Source of the DNA: Didymodactylos carnosus
Lineage: Eukaryota > Rotifera > Eurotatoria > Philodinida > Philodinidae
Assembly: GCA_905250885.1 (NCBI GenBank)
Contig: CAJNOQ010001838.1
Location: forward strand, 1 to 28,077
Direction: 5' to 3'
DNA length: 28,077 bases
A program made the position numbers and the translations under genes. Under the pieces are notes generated by a model that searched no databases, was not told where the DNA came from, and saw only the letters and a list, made by a program, of their open reading frames with translations. This document shows, one piece after another, positions 9,923 to 21,382 of the stretch (position 1 is its first letter; each line of letters begins with the position of its first letter).

Positions 9923-11329
9923 CTGATGGCTATCTAACTCTCACCGATTAAGGAATCGCTTAGAAAATTGCGATCATAAGTAACAGTTAATATTCATTTA
10001 TATCTCTAAGGCATAAAAGGTCTTGAAAGAAGTGTATTGCTCAAACTATCGCTTTGCCTATTATTCGCTAGTAAAACCATATTTTCTAATAATGTAATTA
10101 TTTCTGTAAGAACGATTATATTCATAATTTAATTGTATATTATAAAACACTACAAAGTTCAACTTCTCTTTTCCAGGAATGTATTTGATCATTCTTTTTT
10201 ATTTACATGTGATGATTACATGATTTACATGGTTTTTATTTGCATGTTTTTCATAATGACAAACAACATAAAGAAAAAACATGACTCTCTATACACAGGT
10301 GTTCATATTTACGAGTGCCGTGTTATTTTAGAATCAGGAGAATAGCAAGGTTCCGCTAGGAAAACCCACAGGACCTAAACTTTCTGGTTTACCAATAATG
10401 TTTTTACTATTTTTTCCTCATGACCTTTCGAATTATGAATATTAAAAATCAAAAAATAGGTTTGATGGACAGGTCATGTGTCTTTTTGTACCGTCAATTT
10501 TCTAGCTCAACCTCCATATTACTCTGATTCCAAAATAGCACGGCAATCGGTTTTTTCTTCTTTCAGTTCTCATCATAAAGTTATAAACTAAGAATCCATG
10601 AATTTTTACTGTCTAAATGTGATCAAAGGATGTGAAATCAACGAAGAATAAATCCAGTCTAGTCTTAGGAGCGCACTAAAATGTGACTACTTAAAAATAT
10701 TTCTTAGCATATAACTCCTGCACATACAACGCTTAATGGAGAAAAGTAATATACCGTTATCGATTTTATAAAATCGAACTATGTGCATGTGTATCATAAT
10801 CAAATCGAGAACCATATGTTTAATCTCGAAATACGTGACACAAAAGCTTACGTAATTACTGCCGTGTCTGATAAAACTTGGATATCTAACGACGATATTG
10901 CACCAGCATTACATATCTTTAACCTATAAAATACAGATTCAACGAATATATTTCTTTAAATTTTTCTGTTGATAAAAGAATGGAATGATTTTTCAACCAT
11001 AGATTAATTTTCTTTACTATCAAATCTACTTTCTTTTTTGTCTTTTTGTTATGCTGGCCGGAGATGTTATGATCTCTTCTCTCATAAAAAATACTCGACA
11101 TATAATTGTTGTTTCAATACTAATAAATAATTAACTCCATAATTATCCATTTACACTAACATTCTTATCATTTCATTAAAAAAGAGCAAATAATTACACA
11201 GTTTCATTCAGTTCATCACACTCTTATCCCCTCAAACTAAATTCGTTTCCTTTTCGTTGTTTCCCGTCATAATACGCTTATTGGTCAACGAGTTCAAACG
11301 TCAATAACTTGAAAGTTTGATGCTTAAAA
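9923..11329. other. A+T-rich DNA, no gene recognised
   Basis: Short frames here (10133-10345 plus, 10919-11101 minus) are rich in Phe, Ile, Lys and Tyr in the way random A+T-rich DNA is, with no motif. I see no repeat boundary or RNA gene. Confidence 0.55.
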
Positions 11330-11730
11330 TTACTTGCAAATGTTCTGGAAGACAGACAACTCGCTAGACTGACTACTGGTCACCACCAGATCCAGTTTTT
11401 TATCATTGTCGCAATTACCTGAAATTACACCATAGTGGCCTCCATCCACGGATAGTTCATTTGAGTCTGAAAAGTACCATACCCTTTGCTAAGCAGCACA
11501 CTGACGGTGTTGTCGCTAAAATTGGCCGCCGCCAAATCCAGTTTGTTATCATAGTTGAAATCACCTGAAATTACAGAATATGGGCTTCCACCAACCGAAT
11601 AGTTCATTTTAGTCTGAAAGGTGCCATCCGCTTTGCTAAGCAGCACACTGATGGTTTCCATCGTACTACTAAAGCCATGGGCTATCAGTGTGGCAAGTTT
11701 CAAGTCGAAATTCGAAGGTCGGACTTTCAA
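11330..11730 (-). pseudogene. FG-GAP/VCBS repeat protein fragment, frameshifted
   Basis: The minus strand encodes parts of at least three FG-GAP (VCBS) repeats. The clearest has SVISGDFNYDNKLDLAAANF followed by TVSVLLSKGYGTFQTQMNYP. DFNYDNKLD is the Ca2+-binding-like DxDxDx loop of these beta-propeller repeats, found in integrin-like and secreted proteins. The next repeat resumes, after a one-base frame change near 11450, as VDGGHYGVISGNCDNDKKLD and ends SVFQNICK with TAA at 11332-11330. The 5' end has no start codon, signal peptide or full first repeat, so the gene is truncated upstream or lacks an unseen exon. The stop of the membrane-protein gene lies 126 bp upstream on the same strand. 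The frameshift could be decay or an assembly error. Confidence 0.72.
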
Positions 11731-11855
11731 AAAAAACTTGTCTACAAATGGGCAAAAACTGTCTACAAATTCAGTATTTCAGCAATAAAGCACCATGGGG
11801 ATGAACCAAGTTGGGGTATTTCATAATTCATTAGACCTACATAGGAAAATTAAGA

Positions 11856-13112
11856 CTACTTAACAATTGCTAGTGTAATCAGGATTAGAATTGTTGCAGT
11901 ACCACCGATAAAGGCAATTGTTTTCGTAATCATATAGACGATATCAAATTGTTTAACGTAGGTATAGGTAACTTACACGTTTGCGGACTACACCGATCAA
12001 AATACGATTCGTAGGATGAATTAAAATACCATTCCTCCACCATCAAATTCGCAATGAGTTCACCAATAGTTGGTAGAGAAGCTACTGAACTGCCGACTTT
12101 GAGCAGTGTAGTATTCAATGGTGACGGTAAATCTGTTAGCTGAAACTTTAATTCAGATAAACAAGATTCATTGTAGAAACAAGATAAGTCTGACTGTAGA
12201 ACAGCATCCAGAACTAAACAGCCAATACTAATACGTGGCACATCAAATTCTATTTCACCGTCTATTACACTGTTACATGATGGTGTATATTCATATTTAC
12301 AAGCTGCGATGTAAGCAGACGTATTGTAGACACCGGTAGTTGCTTTACAACAGGATGATAGTGAACATGTACAGTTATCATTTACAGATAAATACTGTAT
12401 CGTATGAGATAGCTGTGTGACGGAGCTACTGATTGATGGTGTAGCCAGTTGATAATTTGTTTTTAGACGATTAACAATTTGATTACCTTTAAGTACTGTG
12501 CGTATCGTGTTGAGTGCAGCTGAAAATGAGTTTGATATTGTATTAACAAACTGTTCGCGTATTGCTTCAGCGTTAGCTAAGATGGTGTTATCGGGTTGAA
12601 CAGATTCGGAAAATAGTGTCGTTGTTTGCAGTTGAATCAGCTGATCATCGATTGTTTGTGAAACGAGGGCGCACAGAATTTTCAGCATAGTGAAGAATGA
12701 ATATCCGAAATAACGAAAATTATAGGGATGCTGATATTTTATATTGTTCAATGGTCGGTAGCTGATATAGTTTAGCCATTCTTCAGTGACAAAATCACTT
12801 GAACATATTTGATTCAATGTATGTGTGAATAAGGAAATAAAACCTTGATATTGAATTAGGATCGTTGAACAGGGACAAACTAATGTATTTGAATGATTCG
12901 ATAGTAGATTTTTGTAGACAGAAACAGTAGGCTGGTTTACGACGCCGGTTTTTGTCATTGATGTGAGAGATGTATAGAGAATGAGTGCAATGACTATGAG
13001 AATAAATAGAATGAGATAGACGTAGGTAGAAATACGTTGATTTCTCAGAGCTTCTCCTTCTGTCTTTTCAATATCTTCAAACAAATTAATATTTTGAATT
13101 TTATTTTTGAGA
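11856..13112 (-). pseudogene. type II Cys-rich membrane protein, one 3' frameshift
   Basis: A large exon of a single-pass membrane protein, function unknown. In order from 13112: a cytoplasmic stretch (INLFEDIEKTEGEALRNQR), one hydrophobic segment (YVYLILFILIVIALILY), then a long predicted ectodomain. That carries many NxS/T sites and Cys pairs: CPCS about residue 70, CTCS and CC near 235, C-x-x-E/S-C near 305-312, CSPQTC near 362. After CSPQTC the frame breaks at about 11961-11975. In the shifted frame YTYVKQFDIVYMITKTIAF and a hydrophobic GGTATILILITLAIVK follow, ending TAG at 11858-11856. That tail is what I expect for this family, which I recall as a large uncharacterised bdelloid set; this is memory, not a search. 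There is no in-frame ATG: TTAG at 13116-13113 looks like a splice acceptor, so a small first exon probably lies upstream. A tandem ACCTATACCTAC at the break suggests a 4-bp duplication. Confidence 0.7.
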
Positions 13113-13304
13113 CTAATGCATGCATATTGACATCATTTTCTAGGAAAATTGCAAAGAAATAGAGATTAGATCTTAAAGTATTCTCTTTATAAAAGTGTGA
13201 CAGCGATTGGCACAACACACTTGAAGTTAAGTCCAAATGAACACACTTTAGCTTGTAAGTTTGCGAGTTTTCAGTATATTTATTCTTTTTTTAGTCAAAT
13301 TTTA

Positions 13305-14060
13305 AGGCGCGCGTAATTCAAAAATCAAGCACTATTTTATTTTTAGCTTCTTTATATATGATTCGATAGAGAATTTGAAGTTGATCAACAATATCGTCTT
13401 TTTAGCCTTCCCGGTGTATGTTTGCATGTCGAAAAATTGAAAATACGGGAAGGGTCTTAAAATCCGAAAAACTTTCTCATTTTGAAAAGTTGAATACTTT
13501 TTCTCCCTTTTATTCTAAAGCTCTCAAACACCTTTTTTCTAATTCAGCTTTGAAGTTGTTAGAAAATGTGTTTTTGATGCTTCTCATCTGTAATGTCGGT
13601 GCACGAAAAATTCATCTTCAAGGATATCTTGAAAGCGGATTCCTCGTCGGAAAAAGCCATCTAGTTCTTTTGGGTGGAAGATAGAACGTTCATTCTTGCG
13701 CCATTCGATCGACCTTTATTCGTACTACAAAAGTATAACTCGTTTTTTTGAAATTCCTCTCCATTGGTGAGAAATTCCACTTTTGCTAAATCAGGAGAGA
13801 AAAACCGGAATTCTGCCCGTAATTCTCAATCTTCTTCACCAGAACTCACTTTTTATGCAATAAAAGCATCATATTCAGAGTCAGCACCAAAGACTGATTC
13901 GAATGATATATAATTTGAAGGTTTCCGTTGATCTTCAGTTTTTGGTGAAAATCTCAGTAAATTTTGAAAAACACAAAAGTGGTTGTATAGGAGTTTTCAC
14001 CAAAAAATGATAATCAACAGAAACTTTCAAATCATATATCATTCGATATAAAATCCATGG
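13305..14060 (+). repeat. dispersed TA-MITE family copy with hairpin 3' part
   Basis: Begins AGGCGCGCGTAATTCAAAAA after TA (13303-13304), like the 4571 terminus. Shared landmarks are CATTCGATCGACC, TTCTGCCCGTAATTCTCAATC and CATATTCAGAGTC. Near its 3' part, ATATAATTTGAAGGTTTCCG with TTTTTGGTGAAAA (about 13910-13950) is inverted at about 14000-14045. The plus-strand frame at 13418-13684 falls inside and I treat it as repeat sequence. No right terminus equal to the left one was found. Confidence 0.55.
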
Positions 14061-15606
14061 CATGACATGTACAACATCATGACTCCATTCCACTTCCTCT
14101 CATACATATTATTTTTTCTATAAAAAGAGTTTTAGTAATCAAGTATAAAGCTGTATCCATCATTTCTATACTCTCCTTTTTTTCTTTCGAGAAAATAGTT
14201 GATGACAGATGCAGAGTGTGCGCTTTTACTACTAATCGATTTTAATCTTTACATTGAAGCGCTTTCGGGTTTGTTTGTGTCTATTTTCTCAAGTATCAAA
14301 CAAGGTACCGACTTCTTGTGTCATCGTCTAACATTTGAAACATACACGATAGAATGCTTCTCGCTCTCTATGTCTGCTTTACTTGGATTATTTTGTTGAT
14401 ACTGACAAACTTTTTTAAACTGAGAATGAAGATAAATGTCAAGAATCATGTTTCCGCTTGAAGCAAAGATAGATATGATTTTTCCAAAATTCATGTTTCT
14501 CTCTCTTTATTAATTATTATATTTCACTTCATTTTTTTACTTACCTTCTAAATAGTACATTACATTTATAATTCGAAAGTAAAGCAGTAAAGCATTCATA
14601 ATTTAGAAAATAACGACTATAAAACTACTACGAACGCATGTAGCACTTTTATATTTGATATTTTTTCACATTACATTTATCAGCTATCGAGGCGCTGTAG
14701 GAAACGTGACTAAAGAAAACGTCTTATTATTTTGCATTAATATTTGTAAACAAAATAAAAATAATAACAATAATAATAATTGCGTATGAGGAAAGTTATT
14801 ATTTCTTTAATATTTCAAGAAAAACAAAAATTAAATATACAAAAGAAATAATAACCAACAAAAAACTCTATCAGTACTGAAGACTATCTAATATTAAAAA
14901 AATACTATTAGATTTCATACTCAAACGCTGTTTTTGTCAAAGAGTTTCATTCAGATCAAAAACGATTTTATTTGATATTCTTTGAAAAATACAATATTAT
15001 TTTTTCAGTTTCATCGAATTCAAGGTTGACACTTCTTCCTACGTATAGGGAACCATCGGATCTAAGATGTTCAGGTCATTTCAAATCTATAAATTCTATC
15101 TGAATATTCTACAGTATGAACGACCGTATGTGAATATCTTTTCTACATCACGAATTTGAAATGTTCGGAAAACAAAATTTTGAGTTGATTTTGATTAAAA
15201 TTGAAGCTGAACAAAAAGATGAAGATTACAAAATAGTGCTGCTGCGATATCACTAGTGAAAAAAGTTTGTGTCAACGTCTAAAATACGATAGCTCAGACG
15301 TGACAGTGAACGTGAAAGCACCTTACTAACTATTGTTTGTTTATTTTATCGTTCTAAGAATAATTGTATGGTCTTTCTTTTTCTTCTCTTGCATAATATT
15401 ATTATTAATAAATGAATTGTCTTCAACCTTATTCTATTGAATAATTCTTTTCAAGAATAAAAATTAAGTATTTCTTATATACTTTTTTAACCTGAACAAA
15501 TTTTATTGTCTTGTTGACTCAAAAAAAGAGCATCAAATGATTAAACATTTGTATTATCTATAAAGACGGATTGCTCAGTGGTGCAAAAAGTAATTTTGAG
15601 ATAGCC
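14061..15606. other. A+T-rich DNA with ATA microsatellite, no gene
   Basis: An impure AATAAT microsatellite lies at about 14750-14782. The rest is A+T-rich with only incidental short frames, and no splice-supported coding sequence. Confidence 0.55.
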
Positions 15607-15757
15607 TTGAACAGCGTTTCGCTTACAAAAGTTGTTCAGTTGTTCAGAATCGAATTCTACGGGTAATAAGGGAACTTTCATGAAACTAAGTTTTACGAAA
15701 ATTTAAACTTTTAAACTTTTGTTCTAAAGCACCATCCGGAAGCGAAACGCTGTTCAA
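15607..15757. repeat. 151-bp segment with perfect 18-bp inverted ends
   Basis: TTGAACAGCGTTTCGCTT at 15607-15624 is exactly complementary to 15740-15757. A second internal pair (ACAAAAGTT at about 15625 and AACTTTTGT at about 15711) nests within it. It looks like a tiny MITE or a hairpin-forming site. I see no target duplication. It holds no gene. Confidence 0.65.
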
Positions 15758-17354
15758 AGCAAACACCGTTTTTGAACTTTGGACCTCCAGAAAATCGAGT
15801 ATTAATTTTTTCTGTTGATTTCAATTTTCGATGTCACCATTGGATTCAGCATATTGGGATATCTATATTCGGTAATTTTCATAGCATACGGATACTTTCA
15901 TCAGGTTTAACAATAAAAATATTTATGGCAATAAATTGGGGCAAAACTTACACTAAGAGCCGAGTTTCATATTTTTAAATTTTTTGAATTTAGTTATCAG
16001 GGCTCAAGATAAGCAGAACAATTTTCTTACATAAATAAGTACTTTGAACAATATTTGTTCCTACACTTTTGTTCCAAATCCTTTCCTGACGAGAACGTGC
16101 GTACAAAACCATGAAAAACCCTGCTCTTTCCACCAAAAACCCATTTCCGAAGTGATTTTCAAATTTCTTTCTCAAATATTGCTCGACAACGATAAAATGT
16201 TTTTTGTACATATACTTATTGATGTGGTCTATCGAATGAGACTAAAAATGAGCATACAACTGAAACTTTTTAAAGTTAGGCCAAAATAACCTGAAACTTT
16301 TATATATTTTAATAACTCGGTCAGACAATGTCTCTACGATCTGAAACTGTCAGAATATATATTTTAAGGTGTCCTCTACAAACTGAGATAGTTTGAGCCA
16401 AAATCTAAATGAGGAAATCTCCCTTAAAAAAAAAGAAAAACACATGCGGATTCATTAACACTTCAAGTTGTTTTAAGAAATGATACAACAAAATTCGTCA
16501 TTGCCTCTTTCAGATTCGATAAAACAAAAAGAATATTTATTGCGTCTGTTGTACGTTGCTTTATTCCCTTGATTGTAAGTCAAAGATCATAGGAAATAAG
16601 ATGTTTCTGCTTGTACGTAAGTGAGAGTTGTGACGGTTACTTTCACTCCGACCGTAGACCCTAATTGACACCGAAGCTTAACCCAGGTACTCCGGTACAA
16701 ACAAGAGTTTTGTACTCGAAAAAGAACAAACTCTGTCATCAGAGTGCCTGAATTATGAAATAAAGCTTCCTTCACTTACGTTTGACTCAAAATGTAGATC
16801 GTGCCTAAATCTTATACTGCAGAACACTCACTGTTGTCGTTCTCTTTGAAAGTAGGTTAACCTCGCTTGTTCGTAGGACGTACTACATTCTGTATTCTGT
16901 TATATTTCCAAGATAATTTCTGAGTTTTACATTCACCGATCGCTCGAATAAATGTTGAGTCTATTGCTAAGTTTGATCATGAATTTGGTTTTCCAGCTAA
17001 ATCAGTAACAAATATTAGATGGCTGTTCCCGTAACACGATACCTCTGTGATTAAGTTTTTGAAAATTTCTCTTCACCGTAGAACTGATATGTGTGCATCA
17101 CTAGTTGCAGTTTTCCTCGCTGATTAAAAATATGACATTTTTAAAACTAAAACTAAAAATTTGAATTTAAAATCTTTTGAAATTTTGAAATTAATTTCGT
17201 GGCCTAAACCTAGACAGTTTTTTGAAAAAAAATTTAAAAATCACATCATTCGATAGAGAGTTAAATTCTCTACAAAATGACTCATTTTGTTTGGGATTCA
17301 GATGCTCATAACAAATTTTATAAGCATTTTATGTTTTTTACAACTCGAAAAACT
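15758..17354. other. repeat-like A+T-rich DNA, no gene recognised
   Basis: Open frames at 15772-15978 (plus), 15990-16211 (minus) and 16044-16289 (plus) overlap one another and show no domain. A CATTCGATAGAGAG fragment near 17248 belongs to the dispersed repeat family. TACGTAAGTGAG near 16613 is loosely mirrored at about 16775. Confidence 0.5.
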
Positions 17355-17700
17355 GTTGCTTTTTCACGGGGTTCACGCCTTGGAATAATAATAGTCCATA
17401 CAATGGTTTTAATAAACGTGGTCGATTTCAACCAAATTATCCGCTGAAATAGCCACATGCTGGCTGGTAATGAAAGGTACGAGGATATTAATACTTTACT
17501 GTCAAAAACACTGCCAGATTTAAAACAGAAAAACGTAGAACAGTACAATTTTATAGCAGATATCAAGGATAATATACATTCAGCAGTCAAACATCTTTCA
17601 TTTGAAAATATCGTACTTAATAAAAAAATTTCTTACTGAAGAACGAGAAAGAATTTTTTTCTATCCTTTGTCTGACAGAACTCGTCGATTTGAATAAGAA
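17355..17700 (+). pseudogene. decayed coding remnant, gag-like or RNA-binding-like
   Basis: Three frame pieces look coding. First, NNNSPYNGFNKRGRFQPNYP followed by LK and TAG (about 17375-17453), a Gly/Arg/Asn-rich basic tail of the kind seen in gag or RGG-type proteins. Second, MLAGNERYEDINTLLSKTLP with DLKQKNVEQYNFIADIK and HSAVKHLSFENIVLNKK (17457-17630), helical and coiled-coil-like. Third, after a +1 shift, FLTEERERIFFYPL to a TAA near 17697. Order and breaks suggest a degraded gene or retroelement fragment, possibly two joined pieces. I cannot name the family. Confidence 0.4.
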
Positions 17701-17967
17701 TCACCACACATTTTGACGACAAAAAACGGACCAACTTTTAATTTCTTAATTTTTTTCATAAAGGTTTGGTTTGATCTGATAACTACAGTTGTGATCGAGT
17801 TGACATTGCATGAACATTATTACAAAATCATGTGAAAAAAGGTTAAATAAAGATAAAGACTTTTAAGAAAAGCACTATCAGATCGATGAACTTTCTTAAA
17901 TCAAATGTGAAAATATTTTATTTTATATTTTTGAATTAGAAAACACGTTATTTTAATTCAGCTGATA

Positions 17968-18790
17968 GGGCGTCAAATAAGGTAAAATTTGAGTGACTTT
18001 TCATCTAATAACTAATGGTTGAGGTTAAAAAGTATCAGCTCTTATGCGAAATAAAATTCTCTATTGAACTATGTCAACAAATCTAACTAGTTTTGAAAAA
18101 GAGTCGACATCTGTTGAAAGTGCATCGCCTTTTCTAAATCTTTTAGTCTTTAAACGAAAAATATCATACTTGATGTTCTAACAGGTGATGCAAAAGTTTT
18201 TTTCTCTTTTTGTTTCTACTATTGTTTTCACCAAAAACATCCGGAATGGTTGATTGTTTCTCCATTGGAAAGACCGAAATCTGAACTTCAGAAAAACATA
18301 AAATTTCGAAAAACCGTTCCATATTCAAAAGTAGTGCAAGATCTGTTTCCAGTGTATTTTTAAGCCTCACCAGTCGTGTTTTCGGATTATGCATATGAAA
18401 GTGGCTCTAGAAATGTGATTTAGAGCATTATCAAATATGACGTAATAAAAATAAAATTTTACACACCAAAGCAGCTTAATTGGCGTCAACAATTCTTACA
18501 AAGCTATCTCATTTTTCCTTTTAAGACATGGAACCTTCATTCATACCGCGTTCGATTCGTTTGCGGAAGCAACAAAGTTACGAATCGCTTCTTTTGAAAT
18601 TCCTTTCCGTTGATTAAAAAGTTCATTTTTTCTAAATTGTACGCGAAAAAGTCAACATTCTGCTTGTAATTCTCAATCTTCTCCAACTTCTCCGATTATA
18701 ACTCAATTCTGTGTAATAATAATATCATATTCGGAATCAGGAACAAAAACTGGATCGACTAATATGTGTTCCTATACTATCCGATCCTTT
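17968..18790 (+). repeat. dispersed TA-MITE family copy, most decayed
   Basis: Starts GGGCGTCAAATAAGGTAAAAT after TA (17966-17967), a diverged version of the 4571 terminus. Landmarks shared with the 8742 and 13305 copies are GCTATCTCATTTTTCC, GTTCGATTCG, ATTCTGCTTGTAATTCTCAA and CATATTCGGAATCAGGA. The minus-strand frame 18164-18394 lies inside and is not credited as a gene. Confidence 0.5.
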
Positions 18791-18894
18791 TGGGGATCTC
18801 GTATAACTTCTAGAAAAGTTATCATACACGGCTAGTTGACATATCACTTTCTTGAGAATTTTATGCTCTTCAACGGTATATGTGAAATGTTATT

Positions 18895-19053
18895 ATTTGT
18901 TGAGTTCACGGACTCGGGCTGGACTGGACTCAAACTTCAAAAAAATTGGTAAAAAAATAAGTTGTTTTTGTATCATGGACTGAACTGAACTAAAAGAACA
19001 TGTTTTTCATGGACTAAGACTGGCCTCAGAATTTTGAGTTCATACGGAGCTCT
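18895..19053. mobile_element. decayed copy of the CAGAGCTCCGTATG hAT MITE
   Basis: The right end reads TCATACGGAGCTCT, and the interior has GGACTGGACTC-type subrepeats as in the 7303-7462 element. The left terminus is eroded and no target duplication is visible. Length is about 159 bp, close to the intact copy. Confidence 0.65.
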
Positions 19054-19384
19054 AATGTGGAGCACAGTAGACCTTCAGTGACCCTAGACAGACCTGTCAA
19101 AGAAGGAATCAGAGCAACCGTAAGAACAAGGAATTACCAATAAGGTTTAGCGGAGAATTTGTGCCACGCCCTGTATGGACTGTAAAACCAGAAAAAATCA
19201 TCTCCATTGTTGGTGATTGTTAAGAACAAATAGTAAGAAATCTTCTCTTATTGCGCAGTACTTGGTAAAAATTTCATATATGTAAAAAGCTGAAGAGTCA
19301 TTCATTCATAGTGAGATTACAGGGAGAATTGAACGAAAGAAAATATGACTCGATTGATCCTATTAACAACAAAAACATCGAATA
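19054..19384. other. unassigned DNA
   Basis: One plus-strand frame contains FSGEFVPRPVWTVKPEK near 19150-19200, which looks mildly protein-like but is short and has no supporting exon. Nothing else was recognised. Confidence 0.35.
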
Positions 19385-19447
19385 GTGCCGAACCCAGGAC
19401 CATGATATTCCGTGTAAACGCTCTAACCACCTGAGCTATCGACACAC
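19385..19447 (-). tRNA. tRNA-like pseudogene or SINE head
   Basis: On the minus strand an A-box-like TAGCTCAGGTGGTTAG (19438-19423) is followed at tRNA-like spacing by a B-box-like GGTCCTGGGTTCGGCAC (19401-19385). GCTC...GAGC forms the D stem. The anticodon stem does not pair and the T arm lacks its 3' half and the acceptor return strand, so it is not a functional tRNA. A tRNA-derived SINE promoter or a dead tRNA copy fits best. Confidence 0.5.
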
Positions 19448-20182
19448 AGTTGGTACGTAACAATTCCTAAAATATTCGAGCTCACTGCATAGATTTTTCC
19501 TTCCGCATACCAAAAGCGCTCAGTCTTTCCCACAAATTTGGCTTCATTAAATCTTTTCGTCTGTCACATGTGCATACAGAGTGAAACTTGATCTTGATAG
19601 GAGATTTCGATACCGATCCTTGTAACAATGAAAACATCTAGTCACAGTGTCTAAGCCGTTATTCAACTTCGGCTTTCTGTGCTACCCTTATTCCAGTCAC
19701 GAATTATGCCATAGATGACAGTATTGTTTCTTTTATGGATTAACCATTTCTTGAATGAAAGTAAGAAACATGTGCGTGTGTGTGTGAAAAGAAAGAATAG
19801 AACGAAATGTCAACAGTGAGAGGCAAAGGAATTAATTATTCATGGGCATCCATGAAAAGAAAAGTGATAAAAATAGCGAGTAAGACAAACACAGATAGGC
19901 ACACTTTACCTGTACTCCATTCGTCATTCTCAATGAAGAAATGACGAAAATACCACACTAGTCGACGATCCTGCCTCTCTTCTTTCCAGATTCTCAGTTT
20001 TCTTGATTATCAGAGAAGATTCTTCTTAATCATGATATTCAGACAAGAATCCTTTCGAGAGGTTTCGATATGTTGTTTACCTACAAAATACATAGGATTT
20101 GCCAAATCAGTCCGCATATAGAGCAACGCAGATTAAACCGAGTATGGAGGAAGAACGCAAATCGGGTAGCAACGATGTGCAA
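19448..20182. other. unassigned A+T-rich DNA
   Basis: Contains a short GT run (about 19776-19786). A plus-strand frame near 20095-20215 reads QIKPSMEEERKSGSNDVQTI, mildly coding-like, and stops inside the following tandem repeat. No gene can be supported. Confidence 0.4.
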
Positions 20183-20300
20183 ACGATTGTTCTCCTTCGA
20201 GAGTACACTATTTGAAAATGTTTTCCTTTAAGAGTAAGTTTATAAATTGTTCTCATTCGAGAGTGCACAGTTTCCAATCGTTCTCAATCGAGATGGCGTC
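20183..20300 (+). repeat. degenerate tandem repeat (TTCTC-TTCGAGAGT units)
   Basis: Units of the form TTGTTCTCNTTCGAGAGTNCAC recur at about 20187, 20251 and 20277, with a more diverged unit at about 20221. The period is roughly 30 bp. Overlapping plus-strand frames of 60-125 codons at 20247-20624 derive from this and the flank, and show no domain. Confidence 0.5.
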
Positions 20301-21176
20301 TTGCATAATTGTTCAATATTGTCGTTTTTCAAGTATCAACATCACCTACTATCAAAGGAGAACATTATCAGAACAACAATAGCACATCAATTAATTTTTC
20401 ATCTAAAGCACCGACAAGCATATGTCAACGAGTCCTGTTCGACATTAATATCTTGCACGTATGCATACACACGCACACATTTAAGTTGTTTATACCCAGT
20501 TGAACACATGTTGCATTTACCAAAGAGGAACATCTGCGAATTCTGTTCTGTTTCCAGTAGACGATGTCGCTTAATCAGCAAGAAACATAATTGGGCTTTT
20601 ATGCAGGATAGAATAACACATTGAAAAATGTCTTACAGTTGCCATTTAGCGTGTAACAACCACACATAACGCTAATCGAAACCGTTTTTTATCATTCAGT
20701 CAAAACATTTCATGGCGTTTAGCCGTTTAAACGGTTCCATTTATCGATTTTGGAAGTAAAAACTCGTTGAAACGATTGCATTAGTTCGTTGTGTGGAACG
20801 CAACCATTTTCTACCGTTACAAACGGGACGTACAGTGGCAAAACGCGTTTAGACGGCAAAAAACGGTGCTTTTCTCCCGTAGCAACTGTTTTAAGGGATA
20901 AATTCCCGTTTCGCAACTGACTGGGTATTGTGTCTACCGAGTCGTGGTTTTAAGCGTCCTTACCCGTTCAGTAACATTGTTCCTTCACACGCAATTCGAT
21001 AGTGTCATCTTCTTGTGTGTATCGATGTACGGCTAACTGCTCGCTCGCATATCGTGAATATCACTTATCTAATGCCGTGGCATCGACAAAATTATGTAAT
21101 TTTTCTTTTCTTTTCTCGAACACAGCTGTGTCAAAATTGGCACTCGTGTAGTAGGTCACGCGGGTAAATTTGTATG
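20301..21176. other. unassigned DNA, CGTTT-rich patch
   Basis: Between about 20700 and 20930 the motif CGTTTAAACGG and relatives (AAACGG, CGTTT) recur, giving local self-complementarity. No open frame is convincing. Confidence 0.4.
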
Positions 21177-21350
21177 CAGGGCCGTCGCGAAGTGGTCACG
21201 ATTGGGGGGGGGGGGGGGAAAACAAGTGGGGTTTTTTTGGGAATATAATCCCAAAATTAAAAAAGGGGGGGGGGTTTTGGGTGAAAATGGCCCAAAAACA
21301 AAAGGTTTTTTTTAGTTTTTGGGNCCCCCCCCCCCCCCCCCCCCCCCACG

Positions 21351-21382
<32 letters not shown>

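Noticed and set aside
16044-16289. Overlapping plus and minus open frames
   Set aside because: The two frames overlap on opposite strands, neither has a recognisable domain, and the surroundings are repeat-like.
20490-20932. Possible MITE bounded by TACCCAGT and ACTGGGTA
   Set aside because: Only about 8 bp are inverted, with no target duplication or second copy, so chance is likely.
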